The notes below the pieces were generated by a model. The model was not told the DNA's origin, ran no database searches, and was given only the letters and a program-made list of their open reading frames with translations. From an archaeon (lineage in GTDB: Archaea; EX4484-52; B79-G9): a DNA stretch of 5,297 nucleotides. How positions within the stretch are numbered: position 1 is the first letter of the stretch; the number at the start of each line of letters is the position of its first letter. Made by a program: the position numbers and the translations under genes. Below are positions 1 through 3,652 of the stretch, piece after piece. The stretch lies in the NCBI GenBank assembly GCA_013139905.1, contig WSZW01000018.1:1-5297 (forward strand), given 5' to 3'.

Positions 1-716
1 TAACTAGTTCGGCTGCTGTTGACACTACTAATAGTACAGCAATTACTAGTTATAACGTTCAGAAACATACTAAGTATATGTCAGATATTATGCGTGAGAT
101 GGAATCACTTGAATCATATGGTTATAAATTTAGTGTAATACCAGCATATGATTCTGACGGCTCGCTTACAAGTGTACCATGTTCATGGCAACCTGTGACA
201 CAAACTGTTAATACACAGGTACAAATTATTGAAGGTACACCAAGATTAATATCTGCAACGTTTACTGACAGTATTGAAAAGGTAGTTGAACATGTGGTCG
301 TTTACGGTACAAGTGGAACGCCTCAAAAATCTGGGTCAAGTGTAGATGGATCACCATCGTATAATACACGATATCATATTGAGGTAGATTCAACGTTGGC
401 GAGCGCTTCATTATGTGATGATCTATCTGCCGCAATTCGTAGTAGGTTTGGTTCTAATCTCATTAGTGGTAATATACGAATACATGGAACACCACATATT
501 GATATTGGAGATTTAGTATACGTAAAAATACCAAGTATTGAACTTAACGGCGCGACTATTGATGGTAATTATAGAGTTAAAAGTTTAGACCATTCGGTTA
601 CAACAAAAGGTTGGTTTACAGATTTAGAAGTCGGCGAACTTATAGAATCGCCAGCAAGTATGCTTGCAGGTTTCCACGCAGCTAATAGATTAACTGATGC
701 ACAATTCATAGACTGA
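1..716 (+). CDS. Tail/baseplate hub-like protein, C-terminal part
   Basis: The frame is open from base 3 to the TGA at 714-716, so the gene is cut by the left edge and the ATG at 78 is an internal methionine, not the start; 25 codons precede it. About 237 residues are visible. The Ser/Thr/Gly/Val-rich, beta-strand-like sequence carries the pattern GTPHIDIGDLVYVKIP followed by NYRVKSLDHSVTTKGWFTDLEVGE. This is how hub proteins of contractile and siphovirus tails (gp27, phage D protein, XkdQ/YqbQ type) usually end: an 'entry at d, property p' strand, then a 'Y.V.s..H....G..T.l.v' strand pair. Such proteins form the central ring of the tail tip or baseplate. The family is inferred from this layout, not from a search. 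Another beta-rich tail-tip protein is the main alternative. The visible end looks intact. Confidence 0.6.
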   Translation, partial: TSSAAVDTTNSTAITSYNVQKHTKYMSDIMREMESLESYGYKFSVIPAYDSDGSLTSVPCSWQPVTQTVNTQVQIIEGTPRLISATFTDSIEKVVEHVVVYGTSGTPQKSGSSVDGSPSYNTRYHIEVDSTLASASLCDDLSAAIRSRFGSNLISGNIRIHGTPHIDIGDLVYVKIPSIELNGATIDGNYRVKSLDHSVTTKGWFTDLEVGELIESPASMLAGFHAANRLTDAQFID

Positions 717-847
717 AGAGAATTTATTCTTTATTCTCTATTCGTGCACCAACGTTGTACCACATTAAATATATCCTTTTGCTCATCGGGTTAATATTTA
801 GTGGGCTTGGTACGTACTTCGGTGCACACGCAGACTATGTCTGCTAG
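713..847 (+). CDS. Possible 44-residue membrane protein with CTG start
   Basis: A frame of 44 codons begins at a CTG that overlaps the stop of the upstream tail gene (CTGA) and ends at TAG 845-847. It encodes a basic N-terminus (LKRIYSLFS) and one clear membrane segment at residues about 20-38 (YILLLIGLIFSGLGTYFGA), then a short tail. The size and single helix would suit a small viral membrane protein such as a holin-like or accessory egress factor, but no family is recognised. Weak points are the rare start codon, the absence of a ribosome binding site, and the inverted repeats that fill the region (717-739, 744-827, 830-844). Reinitiation after the overlapping stop, or a -1 frameshift extending the tail protein, could explain expression; no slippery heptamer is visible. 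A shorter version could start at TTG 755. Confidence 0.33.
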   Translation: MKRIYSLFSIRAPTLYHIKYILLLIGLIFSGLGTYFGAHADYVC

Positions 848-859
848 CGCTATAAGCGC
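717..859 (+). repeat. Cluster of inverted repeats after the tail gene
   Basis: Four dyads lie end to end. AGAGAAT 717-723 pairs with ATTCTCT 733-739. GTGCACC 744-750 pairs with GGTGCAC 821-827, and inside it GTACC 757-761 pairs with GGTAC 809-813. GCAGAC 830-835 pairs with GTCTGC 839-844 over a 3-base loop. GCGCT 847-851 pairs with AGCGC 855-859. Together they could fold the 3' end of the tail transcript into a compact RNA, or they could be DNA sites. They overlap the possible membrane peptide at 713-847. The GTGCACC motif recurs in the repeat-rich gap at 1611, 1751 and 1778. Confidence 0.5.
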
Positions 860-866
860 GACTATA

Positions 867-917
867 AGGCTCATAATACAGGGAATGATCTTCCTATAAT
901 ATTATGAGCCTTTTTTT
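867..917 (+). terminator. Hairpin plus T-run terminator of the tail transcript
   Basis: AGGCTCATAATA at 867-878 is exactly complementary to TATTATGAGCCT at 900-911, a 12-bp perfect stem. An inner GGAA/TTCC pair lies in the loop (882-885 with 891-894). Seven T follow at 911-917. This is the classic intrinsic-terminator shape. In archaea the T-run alone can end transcription, and the hairpin may also protect the 3' end. It closes the late tail transcript just ahead of the metzincin gene. Confidence 0.75.
895..902 (+). promoter_or_regulatory. Possible TATA box for the metzincin gene
   Basis: TATAATAT lies in the right arm of the terminator hairpin. Transcription about 25 bp downstream would begin near 922-925, just ahead of the GAGGA ribosome site at 926-930 and the ATG at 938. 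No good BRE is visible upstream, so this is a moderate call based on spacing alone. Confidence 0.35.
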
Positions 918-937
918 ATTTAATTGAGGATGTAAAC

Positions 938-1228
938 ATGGGAATAGAAAAGGTATTATCAATAGTAGATTATTATAAGTATAGAATAAATCGGGAGGGA
1001 TTTAAGTATATATTTGAATTAACATCAAGTAAGTATCCAAGAGTATTATCATTAGGTGTATGTTATTTATCCACAAAGGATATTGTAATTTGCAAGGTAT
1101 TAAATTGGAAATTAAGACTTGAACATGAACGTGGACATGCTAAAGGATTAGTACATACTATGAAGATAGGTTACGTAATGAATCCTTACGGTATATTAAG
1201 AGGCGCGAGATATCTCGCTACAAAGTAA
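938..1228 (+). CDS. Minimal metzincin-type zinc metalloprotease
   Basis: This 96-residue protein carries HERGHAKGLVH at residues 63-73, an exact match to the metzincin signature HExxHxxGxxH: His63, His67 and His73 would bind zinc and Glu64 would be the catalytic base. Met81 in YVMNPYG sits eight residues after the third His, the spacing of the Met-turn in matrixins (the HxxxxxxxMYP pattern). The first 60 residues are mixed helix and strand, with no signal peptide or membrane segment. It is far shorter than ordinary matrixin catalytic domains (about 160 residues), so this is a core-only version. The start is well fixed: GAGGA at 926-930 lies seven bases before the ATG. It follows the tail gene and a terminator, and a gene desert comes after. 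A role in degrading the host S-layer or a virion protein is inferred only from position. Confidence 0.72.
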   Translation: MGIEKVLSIVDYYKYRINREGFKYIFELTSSKYPRVLSLGVCYLSTKDIVICKVLNWKLRLEHERGHAKGLVHTMKIGYVMNPYGILRGARYLATK

Positions 1229-1299
1229 TAAGTATTGAGCTGTGTCCGTTATAGGTTAATGTAATATTCAGTCACTACGTTCCTTCATATTAAGGTGTG

Positions 1300-1337
1300 C
1301 ATATTTGTATACAATTGTTCCATATTTGTATGCAATT
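1300..1337. repeat. 21-bp direct repeat, two copies
   Basis: CATATTTGTATACAATT at 1300-1316 returns as CATATTTGTATGCAATT at 1321-1337, one base different. The period is 21 bp, two turns of the helix, so both copies face the same side of the DNA. Confidence 0.75.
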
Positions 1338-1374
1338 TGGTTATAGGTTTGGTTACCGATTTGGTTACAGGTTT
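1336..1374. repeat. 12-bp tandem repeat, three copies
   Basis: TTTGGTTATAGG (1336-1347), TTTGGTTACCGA (1348-1359) and TTTGGTTACAGG (1360-1371) follow head to tail, with TTT starting a fourth. The array abuts the 21-bp repeats. TTATAGGTT also recurs at 1249 and 1566, in the shared 12-mer TTATAGGTTAAT. Confidence 0.75.
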
Positions 1375-1428
1375 AAGATAACAATTACCTACCCTCTCCC
1401 TTACGTTGAATTATTTTGGGGTACTTGA

Positions 1429-1445
1429 ATGTACACATATGTACA
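1429..1445. repeat. 17-mer with dyad symmetry, copy 1
   Basis: ATGTACACATATGTACA holds two TGTACA palindromes four bases apart. An exact second copy lies at 2266-2282, ahead of the promoter at 2317. It is likely a binding site for a dimeric protein. Confidence 0.6.
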
Positions 1446-1451
1446 ATAGAA

Positions 1452-1481
1452 ACCTTAAACTAGCCTTAAAGAGCCTTAAAG
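1452..1481. repeat. 10-bp tandem repeat, three copies
   Basis: ACCTTAAACT (1452-1461) is followed by two identical units AGCCTTAAAG (1462-1471 and 1472-1481). The period equals one helical turn, as expected of iterons bound side by side. Confidence 0.65.
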
Positions 1482-1530
1482 TCGGTAGTAAGCCGTATAC
1501 AACTATGGTATTCCATACCTAAATCGCATA

Positions 1531-1565
1531 CAAATCCCTACCAAAGTACGTCAAATCCCTATCAA
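1531..1565. repeat. Second 21-bp-period direct repeat
   Basis: CAAATCCCTACCAA at 1531-1544 returns as CAAATCCCTATCAA at 1552-1565, one base different. The period is again 21 bp although the sequence is unrelated to the repeat at 1300, which argues for helical phasing rather than chance. Confidence 0.65.
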
Positions 1566-1582
1566 TTATAGGTTAATCGCAT

Positions 1583-1612
1583 GCGACTCTGTCGCTTAAA
1601 CGCTGTAAGCGT
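1583..1612. repeat. Two adjacent small hairpins
   Basis: GCGAC 1583-1587 pairs with GTCGC 1591-1595 and ACGCT 1600-1604 with AGCGT 1608-1612, each with a 3-base loop. They have the same style as the pair of 3-base-loop hairpins at 830-859. Confidence 0.45.
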
Positions 1613-1748
1613 GCACCAATTCGGTATATAATCGTGACCAATTTTCCAACCAATGATGATGTAATCTTATACCAATACGGTGCAACGTTAATACAATCGT
1701 AATCGGTACCACCCAGCAAAGATGTTCGTATTGTACCGAATTAGAATA

Positions 1749-1785
1749 GGGTGCACCCGGTGTACTCAGTGTACTACGTGCACCC
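1749..1785. repeat. GGGTGCACCC palindrome with inverted copy
   Basis: GGGTGCACCC (1749-1758) is a perfect palindrome. Its right half recurs as GTGCACCC at 1778-1785, and between them GTGTACT is repeated in tandem (1760 and 1769, 9-bp period). It is likely a protein-binding cluster. Confidence 0.5.
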
Positions 1786-1882
1786 AATAAGTATTTCATA
1801 CAAGTAAGGTGCAGCACAGCAGGAATTTGCAGATTCCAGAAAGTCCTTACCAAATATCGACCAATTTAAATGCCCGATTTGT

Positions 1883-1930
1883 TGTGCAATTGTGTGGCAA
1901 ATTGGTTTGAAATTCGGTGTGCAATTGTGT
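1883..1930. repeat. 13-bp exact direct repeat
   Basis: TGTGCAATTGTGT occurs at 1883-1895 and again at 1918-1930, 35 bp apart. The central CAATTG is palindromic. This is another member of the iteron-like set. Confidence 0.65.
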
Positions 1931-1948
1931 AACAGTGAGGTAGCAAAC

Positions 1949-2065
1949 ATGTACGTTGTACGAAATCGCTACCAAACCCGCCACCAGTTACGTGACAATT
2001 TGAGACCAATCCTGTACCGATTTTGTGTGGAACACAGGTTGGGTACAGATTTAATTACTATTTAA
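1949..2065 (+). CDS. Weak candidate small basic protein, 38 residues
   Basis: ATG 1949 is preceded at seven bases by a fair ribosome site (GAGGT, 1937-1941) and opens 38 codons to TAA 2063-2065. The product is Arg-rich with no recognised motif (it begins MYVVRNRYQTRHQLRD). The frame is open upstream as far as 1808, and that extension contains a CPICC stretch encoded at about 1871-1885, but it has no ATG. The codons overlap the repeat family of this gap, so this may well be chance. It is listed because it is the best small-gene candidate in a long gap. Confidence 0.2.
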   Translation: MYVVRNRYQTRHQLRDNLRPILYRFCVEHRLGTDLITI

Positions 2066-2190
2066 TTTATTATTTAATTTGCGATTTGGTTTTCGATTTT
2101 AACTGTTCTTTGAAATTTTTTTTTGATGATTACATTGCTTATTTCAAAAATAAAAAAATGTTCTAAAAATAAAAATAAATTGTAAGACTA
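2047..2190. other. AT-rich stretch, possible unwinding element
   Basis: Almost all A and T, with the 10-mer TATTTAATTT repeated at a 12-bp period (2059 and 2071), a run of nine T at 2116-2124, and a TTTGAAAT/ATTTCAAA dyad (2109-2116 with 2141-2148). It borders the repeat arrays, as DNA unwinding elements do at origins. Confidence 0.4.
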
Positions 2191-2265
2191 ATCGGTACAA
2201 CTACGTATTTCATACTAAATTATGTACCAAATACGTTGCAATTTATACCAATTACAGCCTGTTGG

Positions 2266-2282
2266 ATGTACACATATGTACA
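2266..2282. repeat. 17-mer with dyad symmetry, copy 2 (possible operator)
   Basis: An exact copy of the ATGTACACATATGTACA at 1429-1445. It ends 34 bp before the TATA box at 2317, and another GTACAC half-site follows at 2288, so it sits where an archaeal activator or repressor would bind. Confidence 0.55.
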
Positions 2283-2316
2283 TTGAAGTACACGTTTATA
2301 CATAGCAATGCATAAG

Positions 2317-2324
2317 TATATATA
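2317..2324 (+). promoter_or_regulatory. Archaeal promoter (TATA box) of the middle transcript
   Basis: TATATATA at 2317-2324 is followed by GG and, 20 bases on, by the conserved block starting ACATC at 2345, where transcription should begin. The same arrangement is found at 3472. The BRE is less clear than at the second promoter. It probably drives the leader and the small genes from 2611. Confidence 0.65.
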
Positions 2325-2344
2325 GGGCGAACTGCCTGACACTT

Positions 2345-2388
2345 ACATCAAAGTAATGAGGACAAAAATTATTGACTTACAATTTTAG
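2345..2388 (+). promoter_or_regulatory. Conserved 5' transcript box with 10-codon leader peptide
   Basis: The 21 bases 2345-2365 (ACATC, A, then AAGTAATGAGGACAA) match 3499-3519 at 20 positions. The ATG inside (2356) opens MRTKIIDLQF and stops at TAG 2386-2388. With a start of transcription near 2345 the ATG would be about ten bases from the RNA 5' end, allowing near-leaderless translation. The box could instead act as RNA or as a GAGG ribosome site. Sequence after the box differs between the copies. Confidence 0.5.
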
Positions 2389-2457
2389 TACAAATTTGTA
2401 TCAATTAATAATATTAGTTTGGTACAAACTGTTGTGTACATATTAATTTAATAGTAA

Positions 2458-2556
2458 GTAAATCTTAAACGGACTCAGGTTCAAACAAATCAATTAAAAC
2501 GTTTAGTTGTTTGAATGAATGCTGGTGTGTCCGATTGATATTAACTTAATATTTAC
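2458..2556 (+). ncRNA. Structured leader RNA with long multi-part stem
   Basis: GTAAAT-TTAA (2458-2468) pairs with TTAA-ATTTAC (2546-2556) with one mismatch, CGGAC (2470-2474) with GTCCG (2529-2533), and TTCAAACAA (2480-2488) with TTGTTTGAA (2507-2515). The nested order builds one long arm with internal loops of about 100 bases. It lies in the 5' leader between promoter 2317 and the gene at 2611. It may control that gene or be a small RNA; no known class is recognised. Confidence 0.45.
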
Positions 2557-2610
2557 CTAAAATTGTACCACCGCGTTTGTACCAAATAAATAATAATAAA
2601 GGTGAGCAAA

Positions 2611-2799
2611 ATGGAAATAAATGAACATAAAACATTACAATACTTTGGATACACATCCGACATGTTATCTAGTAATAGTAAAGAACCGGTCATTGTATAT
2701 TGTAACCAAGTTGGAAGTGAAATTGGCGTACAATTTTTAAAATATAATAAATTCTGTAAAGACTGTAAAGAACTACCAATTTCACCCTGTCTAAAATAA
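2611..2799 (+). CDS. Small Cys-rich protein, possible degenerate zinc ribbon
   Basis: A 62-residue protein of unknown function. I take the ATG at 2611: AGGTGA at 2600-2605 is the ribosome site, five bases ahead, so the GTG at 2602 inside that site is not the start. Four cysteines stand in the second half: Cys31, Cys49, Cys52 and Cys60. VYCNQVGSEIGVQF followed by FCKDC resembles a two-knuckle zinc ribbon (CxxCG...CxxC) in which the second Cys has become Val34; Cys60 could supply the missing ligand. The first 30 residues are polar with no clear domain. It is the first gene after promoter 2317 and its structured leader, and is followed by a strong hairpin. A small zinc-binding regulator is possible, but this is inference. 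Confidence 0.7.
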   Translation: MEINEHKTLQYFGYTSDMLSSNSKEPVIVYCNQVGSEIGVQFLKYNKFCKDCKELPISPCLK

Positions 2800-2820
2800 A
2801 ATTAGGCTCGTGGTGAAGAC

Positions 2821-2860
2821 TTAATTATCGAGACATACTAGACTATACCTCGATAATTAA
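2821..2860 (+). terminator. 12-bp hairpin after the Cys-rich gene
   Basis: TTAATTATCGAG (2821-2832) pairs perfectly with CTCGATAATTAA (2849-2860) over a 16-base loop; a second small stem AATCG/CGATT follows (2861-2865 with 2874-2878). A short T-run comes only at 2898-2902, so this may be a 3' stabiliser or processing site rather than a simple terminator. The gap to the next promoter at 2974 shows nothing else except a weak ACCCT/AGGGT dyad (2904-2921). Confidence 0.5.
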
Positions 2861-2965
2861 AATCGCTTAGAAACGATTGTCATGTACAAAACAGCCCTTT
2901 TTAACCCTTATTTGAGAGGGTCAGTGGTACCAAATTTAGACATATTAGATAAGATTGAAACCGAC

Positions 2966-2982
2966 CGAAGCAGTTATATATA
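2966..2982 (+). promoter_or_regulatory. Promoter of the coiled-coil gene pair
   Basis: CGAAG (2966-2970, BRE-like) precedes TTATATATA (2974-2982). Transcription about 25 bp downstream, near 3003, would leave out the TTG at 2955 and give a short leader before the GGTGA site at 3020 and the ATG at 3030. A second TATA-like word, GTATATAG, lies at 2991. Confidence 0.5.
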
Positions 2983-3029
2983 TGAACAGCGTATATAGTA
3001 TTGTAAGATTAATAAATATGGTGAGTAAA

Positions 3030-3143
3030 ATGAATAAAGTAAAACATGAATTAGAAGAAGCTACACGTATTTCTAAAAAGATAAATAAAGAAGTAGAAGA
3101 AGCTAGACGCACTATGCGTAGGATAATTAGTCGTGCTAAATAG
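3030..3143 (+). CDS. Short basic coiled-coil protein, 37 residues
   Basis: The protein starts at ATG 3030, set by GGTGA at 3020-3024 five bases ahead. A longer frame back to TTG 2955 is open but would begin upstream of the predicted transcription start and lacks a ribosome site. The product (MNKVKHELEEATRISKKI and on) is almost wholly charged, with leucine/isoleucine/valine heptad spacing and a very basic end (RRTMRRIISRAK), so it should form a single helix that pairs as a coiled coil; the basic tail could touch nucleic acid. No family is recognised. It is followed 26 bases later by a second short coiled coil with the same GGTGAGTAAAATG start, so the two are probably co-transcribed. Confidence 0.6.
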   Translation: MNKVKHELEEATRISKKINKEVEEARRTMRRIISRAK

Positions 3144-3169
3144 GAACAGCATTGTATAAGGTGAGTAAA

Positions 3170-3289
3170 ATGGATAAAATAGAAGAATTAGAAGTTCAAA
3201 TTGAAATGATGAAGAAAGAATTAGAAACAGCAGATGATACTATTAAAATGTTGAATAATTATATTGAAATGTTAATCGTAAATAAATAA
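3170..3289 (+). CDS. Short acidic coiled-coil protein, 39 residues
   Basis: ATG 3170 follows GGTGA (3160-3164) by five bases, and the frame of 39 codons ends at TAA 3287-3289. The sequence MDKIEELEVQIEMMKKELET and on shows clear leucine/isoleucine/methionine heptads over its whole length and is acidic overall, the opposite charge of its basic neighbour at 3030. A pair of oppositely charged helices in one transcript suggests, but does not show, that the two proteins form a heteromeric coiled coil. No family is recognised. The strong ribosome site and the preserved frame make it a likely real gene. Confidence 0.6.
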   Translation: MDKIEELEVQIEMMKKELETADDTIKMLNNYIEMLIVNK

Positions 3290-3374
3290 ACAATTTTACT
3301 TGATTTAAATATTTACATACAATAATATTTCAAATGAGTTGCGCATACTAGTAAAATATGATGAAATTATTGAA

Positions 3375-3465
3375 ATTTTAACGTTAAAATAGGCTAAATT
3401 TAACCAAAATAACGTTAAAATTTGTAAATATTTCGTTAAATTTGGGTTAAAATGATGATTTAACC
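3375..3465. promoter_or_regulatory. Operator array of GTTAAA/TTTAAC half-sites
   Basis: Seven half-sites lie in 91 bp: TTTAAC at 3377, 3399 and 3459, and GTTAAA at 3383, 3414, 3435 and 3446. The first two form the perfect 16-bp palindrome ATTTTAACGTTAAAAT (3375-3390), and TAACGTTAAAAT recurs at 3410-3421, 31 bp (three turns) later. GGTTAAA/TTTAACC (3445-3451 with 3459-3465) is a dyad touching the BRE. The position points to control of the promoter at 3472. Confidence 0.6.
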
Positions 3466-3479
3466 GAAAGGTTTATATA
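3464..3479 (+). promoter_or_regulatory. Strong archaeal promoter of the HNH-terminase transcript
   Basis: CCGAAAGG followed by TTTATATA (3472-3479) is a textbook BRE plus TATA box. The conserved ACATC block begins 20 bases after it at 3499, the expected transcription start. Operator half-sites run right up to the BRE. It probably drives the genes from 3653 to the right edge. Confidence 0.8.
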
Positions 3480-3498
3480 GGTCGGGTCAACTGGTAAA

Positions 3499-3542
3499 AC
3501 ATCTAAGTAATGAGGACAAGTGAAATATACATTAGGTCCTGA
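3499..3542 (+). promoter_or_regulatory. Second conserved 5' box with 10-codon leader peptide
   Basis: Bases 3499-3519 repeat 2345-2365 with one change. ATG 3510 opens MRTSEIYIRS and stops at TGA 3540-3542, the same length as the first copy and again beginning MRT. The stop codon is the first base triplet of the hairpin at 3540. An alternative reading is GTG 3520 with GAGG 3512-3515 as ribosome site, a 24-residue frame ending at TAA 3592-3594. Confidence 0.5.
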
Positions 3543-3575
3543 CAACATAATTAAATCGTCTCAATTATGTTGTCA
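3540..3575 (+). promoter_or_regulatory. 13-bp leader hairpin at the leader-peptide stop
   Basis: TGACAACATAATT (3540-3552) pairs perfectly with AATTATGTTGTCA (3563-3575) over a 10-base loop. There is no T-run after it, so it looks regulatory rather than a terminator. A ribosome ending at TGA 3540-3542 would cover its base, so translation of the peptide could open or hold the hairpin. Confidence 0.6.
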
Positions 3576-3605
3576 ATCAAATTATAAAACATAATTACTT
3601 GATTT

Positions 3606-3647
3606 CGGTGAAGTCTTATCCCTTCACCGTACAATCGGATAAGAGGT
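3606..3647 (+). promoter_or_regulatory. Potential pseudoknot reaching the ribosome site of 3653
   Basis: CGGTGAAG (3606-3613) pairs with CTTCACCG (3622-3629). The 8-base loop between them, TCTTATCC (3614-3621), is fully complementary to GGATAAGA (3637-3644), which runs into the ribosome site AGAGGT (3642-3647) of the ATG at 3653. The two helices could form an H-type pseudoknot (some end pairs must open, as one linker has no bases) or two exclusive states. Either would affect ribosome access. Confidence 0.55.
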
Positions 3648-3652
3648 AAATA

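Larger units (their letters stand above)
1229..2315. other. Repeat-rich gene desert, candidate origin or cis region
   Basis: No convincing gene lies in these 1.1 kb. They contain tandem and phased direct repeats (entries at 1300, 1336, 1452, 1531, 1883), palindromes, and many copies of ACCAAA or ACCAAT and the reverse TTGGT; I count about a dozen, for example near 1541, 1614, 1638, 1648, 1670, 1850, 1860, 1970, 2006, 2226 and 2248. Hand counts give 43-45% G+C for 1561-1620, 1741-1800 and 1981-2040, against 17-20% for 3661-3720 and 3781-3840 inside a real gene, the reverse of the usual relation. The right end (2047-2190) is very AT-rich. Phased iterons next to an AT-rich stretch are typical of replication origins; a packaging or partition site, or decayed sequence, is also possible. 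Confidence 0.5.

Noticed and set aside
1596..1853. Minus-strand frame of 85 codons in the gene desert
   Set aside because: No ribosome site, odd composition, opposite to all other genes, and made largely of the repeat family (GGTGCAC, ACCAAT). Such a frame is expected by chance at this GC.
1229..2315. CRISPR array or tRNA gene
   Set aside because: Repeats are short, of several kinds and without regular spacers, and no cloverleaf with a T-loop signature could be found here or at 740-860.
2372..2403. Bacterial-type promoter, TTGACT with a weak -10
   Set aside because: No acceptable -10 element at 17 bases, and a better TATA promoter with a duplicate elsewhere lies just upstream.
2602..2610. 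GTG start for the Cys-rich protein
   Set aside because: This GTG is part of the AGGTGA ribosome site; the ATG at 2611 is correctly spaced.
2955..3029. TTG start adding 25 residues to the basic coiled coil
   Set aside because: It lies ahead of the predicted TATA box and has no ribosome site, while ATG 3030 has GGTGA five bases ahead, identical to its neighbour at 3170.
3451..3542. C/D-box small RNA (ATGATGA then CTGA)
   Set aside because: A strong BRE/TATA promoter lies between the two boxes, and no guide-like D'/C' pair is present.
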